64,000 nt of DNA, from assembly GCA_965218765.1 (NCBI GenBank), contig CBDCLU010000002.1, positions 806,001 through 870,000 of the forward strand, read 5' to 3'. Below, piece after piece: positions 44,331 to 53,665 of this stretch. The notes below the pieces were generated by a model. The model was not told the DNA's origin, ran no database searches, and saw nothing but the letters and a program-made list of their open reading frames with translations. Both the position numbers and the translations under genes were made by a program. The first letter of the stretch is position 1. Each line of letters begins with the position of its first letter. The DNA is from JBBPYC01 sp965218765 (GTDB lineage Bacteria; Pseudomonadota; Gammaproteobacteria; Burkholderiales; Burkholderiaceae_C).

Positions 44331-45692
44331 TCAAGTCTTGAGGCCGAGCCGGTGCATTAGGTCGTACAGCGTCGGGCGGCTGACACCGAGCAGCTCGGCC
44401 GCTTTCAGCACGTTGCCGTTGGCCCGCCCCAGCGCCGCGATCACCGCGCGCTGCTCGGCATCTTCGCGCACCCGGCGCAGGTCCAGGCATGCAACATCCT
44501 GCTGCGCGCTCGGCGCGAGGCCGACATCCGCGGCGGTGATCTGGCTGCCATCGGCCATGATGACGGCGCGCTTGATGCAGTTTTCGAGTTCGCGCACATT
44601 ACCGGGCCACGGGTGCCGCTCGATCGCCTGCAGCGCATCGTCGGCCAACGTCAGTGCGGCGCGGTTGTTCGCCTGAGCGAACTTGCGCACAAACGCGTGC
44701 GCTAGCAACGCGGCGTCGCCGACCCGCTGGCGCAGCGGCGGGATGTCGATCACGATTTCGGCCAGCCGGTAGTAGAGGTCTTCGCGAAACCGGCTCTCGC
44801 GCGCCAGCCCCAGCAGATTCTGGTGCGTGGCACCGATGATGCGCACATCGACGGGGATTTCCTGACGGCCGCCGACCCGCTCGATCGTGCGCTCCTGCAG
44901 AAAACGCAGCAGCTTGGCCTGAAGTGAGATCGGCAGGTCGCCGATCTCATCGAGCATCAAGGTGCCGCCGTTGGCCGTTTCGATCTTGCCCAGGGTGGTC
45001 TTGGCAGCCCCTGTGAATGCGCCCTTTTCGTAGCCGAACAACTCGCTTTCCAGCAGGTTTTCAGGAATGGCGGCGCAGTTGATCGCAAGGAACTTCGCAG
45101 CGCGCCGGTTCGATGCCTGATGCAGCCCGCGCGCAAGCACTTCCTTGCCGGTGCCGCTTTCTCCGAGCAGCAACACGGTTGCGGTGCTGGGCGCGACTTT
45201 CTCAACCGTGCGGCTCAGACGCAGCATCTGCGGGTCTCGCGTCAGCAGCCCCCACATCGCGTCGGGTTGCTGCATCAGCCGCAGCCGGCGGTTTTCACGC
45301 TGCAGCTCGAACAGCCGGAACGCACGCTCGACCGTGAGGTTCAGCACTTCAGGCTCGAACGGCTTGGTCAGGAAATCGTAAGCGCCCAACGCAACGGCGC
45401 GCAGCGCGTGGCTGCGGTCGTTCTGGCCGGTCAGCACGATCACCTTGATGTCCGGGTCGATCGCAAGGGCCTGCTCGAGCAAGCGCATCCCTTCGGAAAC
45501 CGAATCCGGATCGGGCGGCAATCCCAGGTCCATCGTGACCACCGCCGGCGTGTGGCGGCGCAGCTGCACGAGTGCCGATTCGCGGTCACCCGCAGTGACT
45601 GCGGTGAACCGATCGAGCGACCACTTGATCTGCTTTTGCAACGCCGGGTCGTCCTCCACGATCAGCAACGCATGGCTGGTTTCAAAGCTCAT
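44331..45692 (-). CDS. prsR: PEP-CTERM system sigma-54-dependent response regulator PrsR
   Basis: A 453-residue NtrC-type regulator. The N-terminal receiver domain has the phospho-Asp in TMDLGLPPD and Lys in DFLTKPFEP. The central AAA+ domain has Walker A GESGTGKE, the sigma-54 contact motif GAFTGA and Walker B TLMLDEIGDLP. The C-terminal Fis-type helix-turn-helix is NVLKAAELLGVSRPTLYDLM. PrsR is the known partner of PrsK. The start overlaps the prsK stop by one base (TGATG). The GAFTGA motif implies sigma-54 promoters among its targets; none was located with confidence. Confidence 0.93.
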   Translation of the reverse strand: MSFETSHALLIVEDDPALQKQIKWSLDRFTAVTAGDRESALVQLRRHTPAVVTMDLGLPPDPDSVSEGMRLLEQALAIDPDIKVIVLTGQNDRSHALRAVALGAYDFLTKPFEPEVLNLTVERAFRLFELQRENRRLRLMQQPDAMWGLLTRDPQMLRLSRTVEKVAPSTATVLLLGESGTGKEVLARGLHQASNRRAAKFLAINCAAIPENLLESELFGYEKGAFTGAAKTTLGKIETANGGTLMLDEIGDLPISLQAKLLRFLQERTIERVGGRQEIPVDVRIIGATHQNLLGLARESRFREDLYYRLAEIVIDIPPLRQRVGDAALLAHAFVRKFAQANNRAALTLADDALQAIERHPWPGNVRELENCIKRAVIMADGSQITAADVGLAPSAQQDVACLDLRRVREDAEQRAVIAALGRANGNVLKAAELLGVSRPTLYDLMHRLGLKT

Positions 45693-47815
45693 CAACGCTC
45701 CAGCGTGTGCAATTCGGGCAGCTGTCGTCCTTCGAACAGCGGTAGACGAATTGTTACGCGGGTTCCTGCGCCCGGCGCGCTGTCCACTTCGATCGTGCCA
45801 CCAAGTTCACGCACGTACTGAAAACTTTCATAGGCTCCAATACCCATGCCGGCCTCCTTGGTGGTTTGAAACGGTCTGAACAGCCGCTCGCGCACGAATT
45901 CGGGCGCCATGCCACTGCCGGTATCGCCGACTTCGACACAGGCCGAGCCAGCGTGTCGCCAGAGCTTGAGCCAGACCCGACTGCCGGGCTCAGCGGCCAC
46001 AGTTGCATCGAACGCGTTGTGCACCATGTGGCCGACCACACGCTCGACCCGGTCCTGCTGCCCACGCGTGGCCACCGTATCGACCAGTTCCAACTCGAGC
46101 TTTCGGCCCCGACTATTGGCAGCGGCAGCCGCGCGCTGCGCAATCTGCGTCAAATCGACACCGACGCTGCCGCCGGCTGGTTTCGCGCCATCGCGCAGCT
46201 GCAGCATCAGCTGGCGCATGCGCTCGACCGCATTGTCGACCGTCGACAGCATATCCTGCTGGAATTCCGGATTGTTCCGCAGCCGTTCGGCGTTTTTCAT
46301 CATCAGCGACAGCTGCGTTACGATGTTCTTCAAGTCGTGCACGACGAACGCCGACATGCGGTTGAACGAATCGAACTTGCGCGCTTCCAGCAGCGCCTCG
46401 GTCGCCTGCATCCGCTCCAAAAAGCTGCCAGCCTGCCGGCCGGCCGTCTTCAGCAGGTCGTTGATTTCCCAGTTCACGTCGATCGGCGTGCGCGCGGCGG
46501 CAAGCAGCACGAAGCCGGTCAGTTCGTCGCCCACCAGCAGCGGCACCAGCAGCCAGGCCCGTGGTGTCTCGACCAGCCATTGTGGCAAGGCCATCGCGCC
46601 GTAGCGCGCGGGGTCAGCCCGGAATTCGTCCAGGTTGATCACCCAGCCGCTTCGCTGCAGAAATTCGCACAGCGGTGACGCAACCGATTCGATCTGGTCG
46701 CTGGCTGGCAGGTTCCACTGCGCGACTTGCGCGAACACGTCGTCGCCCGATCGCCGTGTCCATAGGGTACCTGCGGTACTCTCGACCATGTCCGCGAGTC
46801 CGCGGATCACGTTGTGACCCATCGGCTGCGCGCCCTGATCGGCCGACAAGGCGTGGGTGAACTTGAGCCACTCCTCGCGGTAGTCGTACCGATACGAAAA
46901 GAAATGCTTGACGAGTCGCACCCGCAACGCAGCGCGCATGCTGCGCGAGACCACCAGCATCACCAGCAGCACCAGCGCCGCGAACACCAGGGCGAGTTGC
47001 GCCGCCCTGCCCCAGTCGCCGCCGAAAAACCGCACGTAATAACCGATCGCCGACACGAACAGCAGATAGACACCCGCGAGCAGCAAGGTGGCCGAGTGAA
47101 ATGCCGCCTTCTGCGACAGCCGTACCCGCGACAGCCAGCCGCGCCGGCGCGAAAACGACAGCAGCAGCAGCGGCGCCACCAGCCAATGCACGATGCCGCG
47201 CACGGCAATCGCGTCGGCGTCGAGCTGACCGAACAGCAGTGATTGGGAATAAAGATACAAGTCGAACAGGAACACCCCCCCGAGCCCGAGGCACAGCGGT
47301 TTGGCGTTCCAGCGTGAGTCCTCGGGCAGGCAGCGCCACACCTGCTCCAGCAGCATCAGCCCGAACACCGCGAGCGCGGTGGCCAGCAGGAACGACACGC
47401 GCACCGGATCACCCAGCCATTCCAGCTGCAGCGCGGTCAGCAGGTCGGCTGCCAACGACGCGCCGACCAGCAAGCCGGCAAGCGTCGTGAGCCGCAGCGA
47501 CATGGCACCGGCGGCCTGCTCACGAGCGTCGGCCGGCTCCAACAGGCTCAGCAGAAACGCAAACCACAGCCCGTAGCGCAACCGGTCAGCCAGCGTGGCG
47601 AGCCAGATGGCTGGCGCTGCCTGCGATTGCTCGGCCATCAGTGCGCACAGACCCCAGGCCGTCTGCGCAAGCAACGCGAGCACCACCAGCAGCTGCGGCT
47701 GGCTGCGCGGCGCACGCAGGTAGCCGAGCCGCACCAGAGCGATTGCAAAGGCCAGATAGGTCAGGCCGAGCAGCCCGAAACCCCAGCTTGCAAGCAGCGA
47801 CGGCGCGTCGCTCAT
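45692..47815 (-). CDS. prsK: PEP-CTERM system histidine kinase PrsK
   Basis: A 707-residue sensor kinase: about eight to ten N-terminal transmembrane helices, a GAF-like middle region, then a kinase core. The H-box FVVHDLKNIVTQLSLMMK has His in the HDLKN context typical of this family, and the ATP site shows DTGSGM and GMGIGAYESF. The ATG at 47815 (MSDAPSLLASWGFG) is used; the longer in-frame start adds residues without homology. It lies 40 bases after the glycosyltransferase gene. Confidence 0.92.
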   Translation of the reverse strand: MSDAPSLLASWGFGLLGLTYLAFAIALVRLGYLRAPRSQPQLLVVLALLAQTAWGLCALMAEQSQAAPAIWLATLADRLRYGLWFAFLLSLLEPADAREQAAGAMSLRLTTLAGLLVGASLAADLLTALQLEWLGDPVRVSFLLATALAVFGLMLLEQVWRCLPEDSRWNAKPLCLGLGGVFLFDLYLYSQSLLFGQLDADAIAVRGIVHWLVAPLLLLSFSRRRGWLSRVRLSQKAAFHSATLLLAGVYLLFVSAIGYYVRFFGGDWGRAAQLALVFAALVLLVMLVVSRSMRAALRVRLVKHFFSYRYDYREEWLKFTHALSADQGAQPMGHNVIRGLADMVESTAGTLWTRRSGDDVFAQVAQWNLPASDQIESVASPLCEFLQRSGWVINLDEFRADPARYGAMALPQWLVETPRAWLLVPLLVGDELTGFVLLAAARTPIDVNWEINDLLKTAGRQAGSFLERMQATEALLEARKFDSFNRMSAFVVHDLKNIVTQLSLMMKNAERLRNNPEFQQDMLSTVDNAVERMRQLMLQLRDGAKPAGGSVGVDLTQIAQRAAAAANSRGRKLELELVDTVATRGQQDRVERVVGHMVHNAFDATVAAEPGSRVWLKLWRHAGSACVEVGDTGSGMAPEFVRERLFRPFQTTKEAGMGIGAYESFQYVRELGGTIEVDSAPGAGTRVTIRLPLFEGRQLPELHTLER

Positions 47816-47855
47816 GTCTGGCAGCGCCGCGCCAATGCCCGTCCACGCACGACGC

Positions 47856-49235
47856 TCACTGCGCGCCTTTGGCGAGCAACACGACACCCACAGTGTCGAA
47901 CAGGATCACCAGATCGAGGAACAGCGAGTGGTTTTTCACGTAATAGAGGTCATACTGCAGCTTCTCCGCTGCATCCTCCGCGCTGGCGCCGTAGTGATAG
48001 CGCACCTGGGCCCAGCCGGTCACGCCGGGCTTGACGCTCTCGCGCACCGAATAGTACGGAATCTTCTGGGTCAGTTGTTCGACAAAATAAGGGCGCTCGG
48101 GCCGCGGGCCGACCAAGCTCATGTCGCCATTGAGCACGCACAGCAACTGCGGCAATTCGTCGATGCGCAGCTTGCGCATGATGCGGCCGAACCGGGTCAC
48201 GCGGTCGTCGCTGCTGGTCGCCCAGCGCGGCTTGCCGTCTTTTTCCGCGTCGGTGCGCATGCTGCGGAACTTCACCACATCGAACAAAGTGCCGTTATAG
48301 CCGACCCGCTGCTGGCGGTAAAACACCGGTGCGCCGCTTTCCAGCAGCACGATCAGGCCTGCCAGCAGCATGACCGGCGATGCCAGCACCAGCAGGATCA
48401 GCGCGCAGATGATGTCGAACAGGCGCTTAACCACGGTACGAAGCACGCCCTGCTCGAAACCATCGCCGAAGATCAGCCAGCCAGGCGACACCGAATCGAG
48501 CCGGATCTGGCCCTTGGTCTTCTCGAAATGCGTGGCGATATCGACCACGCGCACGCCGCGCAGCTTGCAGTCGAGCAGTTCGGAAAGCGGCATGCTGCCG
48601 CCGCGCCGTTCGGTCAGCGCCACCACGATCTCATCGACTTCTAGCTCGAGTGCAGTCTCGGTCAGAGACTTGTGCGGCGACAGGATGCCCCAGGCGGAGA
48701 CTTCCGCTTGGGGTTCGTTGACACCCGAGTAATAGCCGACCACGTCCACGTTCGGGTCGTCCTTTTTCAGCGTCTTGCCGACCATCGCCGCGCGTTGGCC
48801 GGTGCCGAACACCAGCACGCGATGCCGCAACGCGCCTTGTGGTTTTGCATGCGCCTTGTAGATCCGGTGCGCCACCACGAGCGCCACGCCGATCAATGTG
48901 CAGATGGCAAGCAAGCGTCGGTTCGCCGCGTTGGTGAACGGCACCTGGAAAATGCCGTAGATCAGCGGCACCACCAGCAACAGCGCCAGCACGCCGCGCG
49001 CGCGCGACTGGATCACCGAGCGGTCGTGCACGCGCTGGTAGAAGCCAAGCGCCATGTTGATCAGCAGCACGCCGATACCGAGCAGCACTGCATAGATCAC
49101 GAACGGCAGCGTCGAGACGAGATTTGCTCCCTGCCACAGCGTCGTGCTGGCCACGACCAGCACGACCAGCAGCAGGTCGAGGCTGACCTGCCGCACGGTC
49201 TGACGGTGCAGGTAGTGGTTGAACACCCGGATCAT
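47856..49235 (-). CDS. XrtA/PEP-CTERM system-type undecaprenyl-phosphate glycosylphosphotransferase
   Basis: Likely initiates exopolysaccharide synthesis by transferring a sugar phosphate to the lipid carrier. The 459-residue product has about four N-terminal helices, a CoA-binding-like domain, and a C-terminal bacterial sugar transferase domain with KRLFDIICALILLVLASP, KFRSMRTDAEKDGKPRW and LPQLLCVLNGDMSLVGPRPE. This is the TIGR03013 type found in exosortase loci. The ATG at 49235 (MIRVFNHYLHRQTV) is preferred over a TTG two codons upstream. It heads the unit. Confidence 0.92.
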   Translation of the reverse strand: MIRVFNHYLHRQTVRQVSLDLLLVVLVVASTTLWQGANLVSTLPFVIYAVLLGIGVLLINMALGFYQRVHDRSVIQSRARGVLALLLVVPLIYGIFQVPFTNAANRRLLAICTLIGVALVVAHRIYKAHAKPQGALRHRVLVFGTGQRAAMVGKTLKKDDPNVDVVGYYSGVNEPQAEVSAWGILSPHKSLTETALELEVDEIVVALTERRGGSMPLSELLDCKLRGVRVVDIATHFEKTKGQIRLDSVSPGWLIFGDGFEQGVLRTVVKRLFDIICALILLVLASPVMLLAGLIVLLESGAPVFYRQQRVGYNGTLFDVVKFRSMRTDAEKDGKPRWATSSDDRVTRFGRIMRKLRIDELPQLLCVLNGDMSLVGPRPERPYFVEQLTQKIPYYSVRESVKPGVTGWAQVRYHYGASAEDAAEKLQYDLYYVKNHSLFLDLVILFDTVGVVLLAKGAQ

Positions 49236-50062
49236 GTTCAATCTGTTACTCGCTCGCGATGTTTATTGGCTAATGGGAAGAGCAGCACAGCCGGTCGGTG
49301 GACGCGACGATGCCGCATTGCTGCATCCCGGGTGCACTGGGACAACAACGCGCCAGTCTGCGTGCCGGGACGACATAAGACCTGCAAATATCCGGTCACC
49401 CGTGCCAACTGGACGGAACCGCTGAAGCTGCTCTTGCTACACGCGTCCACCCATTTTCGATACGGCACAGTGCTGATAGTAAGAATATGTTAATACCTGA
49501 TTAAATACGTTTCTTTGATATGGCGGAGTATAGGCAGGCACTTGTGACAAAGGATGAGCTTTGTCAGACCACTATTGATCAAGCTCGAGGCAAGCGCCAA
49601 CTTGTTGCTGAATCGATGACCGGCTTTAGCGGTTGCACGCCGGCGAAGCGGGCCTTCAGGGGACAAACATGGTCAGCGCACTGGCTGCCGTGCGCACGAG
49701 CTGATGTGCTTCGGCAGCGTCAGCGTCATCCGCTTGTCTGAACCGTGCGACCCGTTCCTCAAACAAGCATGCATTGCCGGTTGTTGCCACCCTTTGGCAT
49801 GCCGTCATCATCAAACGGGCCTCTGCGACCGCTCGCGATCGCGCCAAGGCGCGGTTGATGCGCTTGAATGCGGGGTGGTCAGGCGTCAATGCTGACGCGG
49901 GCTTGACCAGATGAGCGCTATACGGCGGCAGCCAATGATGTCAACCTGGGCCGTCGAGCCGCCAGGTGCGCAACGGATTCGAGCCTGGTGACCACGCCCG
50001 GTGCCAGGCCGGCTGCGGGACAACGGGCTTCGCACCCGCGTTCCAGACGCGTCCGCTCACGC
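49236..50062. other. Long non-coding gap upstream of the polysaccharide module
   Basis: About 830 bases without a convincing gene. The part from about 49440 to 49520 is unusually AT-rich (for example TTAATACCTGATTAAATA) and is the likely promoter region of the glycosylphosphotransferase gene on the minus strand. From about 49560 to 50050 composition returns to GC-rich; the only sizeable open stretch (49656-49889, minus) starts with TTG and shows no homology. No exosortase, chain-length protein or export gene of the kind usually found here was seen. Confidence 0.6.
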
Positions 50063-51670
50063 TTAAGCGTCCCGCGTGAAGTGCTGATGAAATCGATCGC
50101 GCAGCAGGTTCTTCTGCACCTTACCCATCGTGTTTCGTGGCAGCTCCGCCATCACCTCGCAGTGCTTCGGAATCTTGAAGTTGGCCAGCCGAGACTTCAG
50201 TTCGGCCAGCAACGACTGCGCATCCAGATCGGCACCGGCGCGCGGCACCACCAGCGCGATACCGACTTCTCCGAAATCAGGGTGTGGGACGCCGACGACG
50301 GCACTCTCGGCCACGCCAGGCAGATCGTTCAGGCAGCCTTCGATCTCGGCCGGATAGACGTTGTAGCCGCCCGAGATGATCAAGTCCTTGCTGCGCCCGA
50401 CGATGCTCACGTAGCCACGCTCATCGATCATGCCGACGTCACCGGTCTTGAAGTAGCCGTCCGCGGTGAATTCCTCCTTCGTTTTCTCCGGCATGCGCCA
50501 GTAGCCCTGGAACACGTTCGGACCGCTGACCTGAATGGCCCCGACCTGTGCCTCGCCGGCCGGTCCAGCGTTGTCGTCCACCACGCGCAGCTCCACCCCA
50601 GGCAGCGGGAATCCGACGGTGCCGCCGCGCCGCTCGGACTCGCCGCCATAGCGCATGTCGGCGCGGTAGGGGTTCGACGTCAGCATCGCGGTCTCGCTCA
50701 TGCCGTAGCGTTCGAGGATCGTGTGGCCGGTGCGCTTCTTCCAGGCATCGAACGTGTCGAGCAGCAGCGGCGCCGAGCCGGACACGAACAGGCGCATCTG
50801 GCGCACGACGCCCTGATTCAGACCGGATTCGGCCAGCAGCCGCACATAGAGCGTCGGCACGCCCATGAAGACGGTCGCGCGCGGCAGGCAGCCGACCACC
50901 GCCTTCGGATCGAACTTGCCGAACCAGAGCATCTTGCTGCCGCTGAGCAGCGCGCCGTGCAGCGCGACAAACAGGCCGTGCACGTGAAAAATCGGCAACG
51001 CATGGATCAGCACGTCGCCACCCGACTCTCCTCTGCCGGCGCGTTCGCTCCAGCCCCAGTAGTCGTGCAGAACCCGCGCGTTGCTGACCAGGTTTTCATG
51101 GCTCAGCATGGCGCCCTTGCTGCGACCGGTGGTCCCGCTGGTGTAGAGGATCGCGGCCAGCTCGTCACCACGGCACCGCACCGGATCGTGCCGATCGCTC
51201 ATCTGCGCGGCGCGCTCCAGCAGTGTGCCGTTGCGGTCGTCATCGAGCGTGTACACATTTCTCGCACCGGCGCTGTGGGCCAGCTGGGAAAGCCAGCTGA
51301 ACGACGCCGATCGGCACACCAGCACGGCCGGTTGCGCGTCGCCCAGGAAGTAGGCGAGTTCGGCGCTCTGATAGGCCGTGTTCAGCGGCAGAAAGACGTG
51401 GCCCGCGCGCAAGGTCGCCAGATACAGTGCAACCGCCTCGACCGACTTTTCGACCTGCACCGCGATGCGGCTGCCGGCCGGCAGGCCGAGCGAGCCGAAC
51501 AGGTTCGCGATCATCGCGCTCGCGCGCTCCAGGTCGCCCCAGCTATAGCGCAGGCCGCCATCGGTCTCGACGGCGGTGCTGTTCAGGTCTTCGGGAAAGC
51601 CTGAGCGCAGCACGGCAAACAGGTTCTGGTTTTCAACTGCCGGTCGCGTGGCCGCGAGAGATGTCGTCAT
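50063..51670 (-). CDS. matB: Malonyl-CoA synthetase-like acyl-CoA ligase
   Basis: A 535-residue AMP-forming ligase. The P-loop YTSGTTGRSKGAMLSH, the A5 motif YGMSETAMLTSNPY, the GYFKTGDVGMIDERGY hinge region and the C-terminal Lys in LPRNTMGKVQKN are present. The MSETAMLTSNPY context is what I recall for MatB, which activates malonate to malonyl-CoA. It follows TRAP transporter genes on the same strand, which supports a dicarboxylate substrate. The start ATG at 51670 is chosen because longer in-frame sequence belongs to the permease gene. No decarboxylase gene is in the window. Confidence 0.8.
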   Translation of the reverse strand: MTTSLAATRPAVENQNLFAVLRSGFPEDLNSTAVETDGGLRYSWGDLERASAMIANLFGSLGLPAGSRIAVQVEKSVEAVALYLATLRAGHVFLPLNTAYQSAELAYFLGDAQPAVLVCRSASFSWLSQLAHSAGARNVYTLDDDRNGTLLERAAQMSDRHDPVRCRGDELAAILYTSGTTGRSKGAMLSHENLVSNARVLHDYWGWSERAGRGESGGDVLIHALPIFHVHGLFVALHGALLSGSKMLWFGKFDPKAVVGCLPRATVFMGVPTLYVRLLAESGLNQGVVRQMRLFVSGSAPLLLDTFDAWKKRTGHTILERYGMSETAMLTSNPYRADMRYGGESERRGGTVGFPLPGVELRVVDDNAGPAGEAQVGAIQVSGPNVFQGYWRMPEKTKEEFTADGYFKTGDVGMIDERGYVSIVGRSKDLIISGGYNVYPAEIEGCLNDLPGVAESAVVGVPHPDFGEVGIALVVPRAGADLDAQSLLAELKSRLANFKIPKHCEVMAELPRNTMGKVQKNLLRDRFHQHFTRDA

Positions 51671-51786
51671 GGCCGGGCCTTGAGGAAAAAGGAAATGGAA
51701 ATGAACAGGAAAAAAGCGCAGACGCGCATGACAGGTGCGCCGGCTAACCGCAGCAGCCGGCAGGTCCAGTCGATTCGCTTGGCGCG

Positions 51787-53094
51787 CTAGCCCATCACCT
51801 TGCTCGGCAGCCAGGTCGCGAGTTCCGGGAACACGCACAGGATCAGGATCGCCAGCACCATGCACAGCATGAACGGAAATGCGCCCTTCAGAATAGTCGG
51901 CAGCCGGATGTCGGGCGTGATGCCGTTGATCACGAACAGGTTCAGGCCGACCGGCGGCGTGATCAGGCCGAGCTCCATGTTGATCGTCAGGATCACGCCG
52001 AACCAGATGGGATCGAACCCGGCTGCGGTGATCACCGGCATCAGGATCGGGGTGGTCATCAGGATGATCGCGGCCGGTGGCAGGAAGCACCCTGCGACCA
52101 GCAACAGCACGTTGATCGCGAGCATGATGATCCAGCGGTTCACCTGCAGCTCGCCGATCGCCGTCGCAATCGCCTGCGTGACCTGCAGCGACGACATCAT
52201 GTAGCCGAACAGGATCGAGGTGCCGATGATCATCAGCAGCATGCCCGATTCGCGCAGGCCGTCGCGTAGGATCAGCCAGAGATCCTTCAGGCGCCACATT
52301 CGATAGATCACGATCACCATGAGAAGGCACAACGCGGCGCCGACGCCGGCTGCTTCCGACGGCGTGGCGATGCCGCCATAGAGCGCGTAAACCACGCCGA
52401 CGATGACGGCCAGAAATGGAATCAGCCTGGGCAGCAGTTCCAGCTTCTCCTTCATCGTGTAGATGCGGTCGCTGTCCAGGATTTTCGTGCCGCGCTTCCA
52501 GCTCAGGAACAGCGCCCAGGCAATGAACAGACCGGTCAGCAGCAGGCCGGGGAGGACGCCCGCGATGAACAGGCGCCCGATCGATGTCTCCGACGCAATG
52601 CCGTAGAGGATCATCGTGACGCTCGGCGGAATCAGGATGCCCAATGTGCCGCCGGCGGCGATCGAACCGGTCGCCAAGTCAGCGTCGTAGCCGCGCTTTC
52701 GCATCTCCGGGATGCCCATCTTGCCGATCGCTGCGCAGGTTGCAGGGGACGACCCGGTCAATGCGGAGAACAATGCGCATGCGCCGATGTTGGCGATCAC
52801 GAGCGAACCCGGCACCTTGTGCAGCCAGCGGCCCAGGACTTCGTACAGATCGCTGCCCGCGCGCGAGGACGCGACCGCTGCGCCCATGATCACGAACATC
52901 GGCAGCGACACCAAGGTGAAGTCGTTCAATCCGGAAAAGATCGTCTCCGGCAGGAAGTTCACGCTATTCCAGCCATCAAAGATCACCATGAACGCGAGTG
53001 CGACAGCGCCCAGGCCGAACGCGATCGGCAGGCCGGTGGCCAGAACGCCCAACATCGCGAAGAACACCAGCAGGCCAATCGTCATCGGGCTCAT
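51787..53094 (-). CDS. TRAP transporter large permease (DctM type)
   Basis: A 435-residue membrane protein with about twelve hydrophobic helices. The DctM patterns include SLPMFVIMGAAVASS, GSSPATCAAIGKMGIPEM and TINMELGLITPPVGLNLFVI. The ATG at 53094 (MSPMTIGLLVFFAML) sits ten bases after the small permease. Translocates the solute using an ion gradient. Confidence 0.94.
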   Translation of the reverse strand: MSPMTIGLLVFFAMLGVLATGLPIAFGLGAVALAFMVIFDGWNSVNFLPETIFSGLNDFTLVSLPMFVIMGAAVASSRAGSDLYEVLGRWLHKVPGSLVIANIGACALFSALTGSSPATCAAIGKMGIPEMRKRGYDADLATGSIAAGGTLGILIPPSVTMILYGIASETSIGRLFIAGVLPGLLLTGLFIAWALFLSWKRGTKILDSDRIYTMKEKLELLPRLIPFLAVIVGVVYALYGGIATPSEAAGVGAALCLLMVIVIYRMWRLKDLWLILRDGLRESGMLLMIIGTSILFGYMMSSLQVTQAIATAIGELQVNRWIIMLAINVLLLVAGCFLPPAAIILMTTPILMPVITAAGFDPIWFGVILTINMELGLITPPVGLNLFVINGITPDIRLPTILKGAFPFMLCMVLAILILCVFPELATWLPSKVMG

Positions 53095-53104
53095 TGCGCG
53101 CCTC

Positions 53105-53665
53105 TTACAGATGGTCTTCCGGCGACAAGCCGAACGGCAGGCCACGCCGGGCCGCCACCAAATAGATTTCGGCGATGAACTGTAGGCTCAGCAGTGCCAG
53201 TCCCACCGGCACTGCGAGGTAAGGAATCCACAGCCGCGCGCGCCACATGGAAGGCGTGGTCTGCGCGTTGTTGAACGCGTCATACCACCACGGCACGGAC
53301 GCCCACAGAAAGAACAGGCAGAACGCCAGCGCAATCAGGCTGCCAAGCAGATAGAGCCAGCGCCTGCCGCCTTGTCTGAGCATCAGGGGCACCACATCCA
53401 CATTCACATGGCCGCGCGTGAGCAGGATGTACGGCGCGCCCAGGAACGTCGATGCGACCACCGCGAAGATCACGAACTCGGTCTGCCAGATCGACGACTC
53501 GCCAAGCACCGCCCGCACGAACACCATCTGGCAAACCACCACGATCGACAGCAGGATCAGCAGCGCGGCCCCGACCCCGAACACGCGGGACAGCGCATGG
53601 ATTGCCCTGACCCAGCCCGGCAGGCGCGGCGATGCAAATGCAGGCGATGCATCGCTACTTGACAC
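53105..53665 (-). CDS. TRAP transporter small permease (DctQ type)
   Basis: A 186-residue protein with four transmembrane helices, including the conserved segment WQTEFVIFAVVASTFLGAPY and the loop ILLTRGHVNVDVVPL. The GTG start at 53665 overlaps the 3' end of the binding-protein gene by 11 bases. It pairs with the large permease. Confidence 0.92.
   Translation of the reverse strand: MSSSDASPAFASPRLPGWVRAIHALSRVFGVGAALLILLSIVVVCQMVFVRAVLGESSIWQTEFVIFAVVASTFLGAPYILLTRGHVNVDVVPLMLRQGGRRWLYLLGSLIALAFCLFFLWASVPWWYDAFNNAQTTPSMWRARLWIPYLAVPVGLALLSLQFIAEIYLVAARRGLPFGLSPEDHL

Noticed and set aside
49236..49500. Sigma-54 promoter for the glycosylphosphotransferase
   Set aside because: A TGGCACGG half-site can be read on the minus strand near 49400, but the matching GC of the -12 element is not at the required spacing.
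49656..49889. Minus-strand 77-codon open frame
   Set aside because: Composition is plausible, but it begins with TTG, lacks a Shine-Dalgarno match and matches no family I know.
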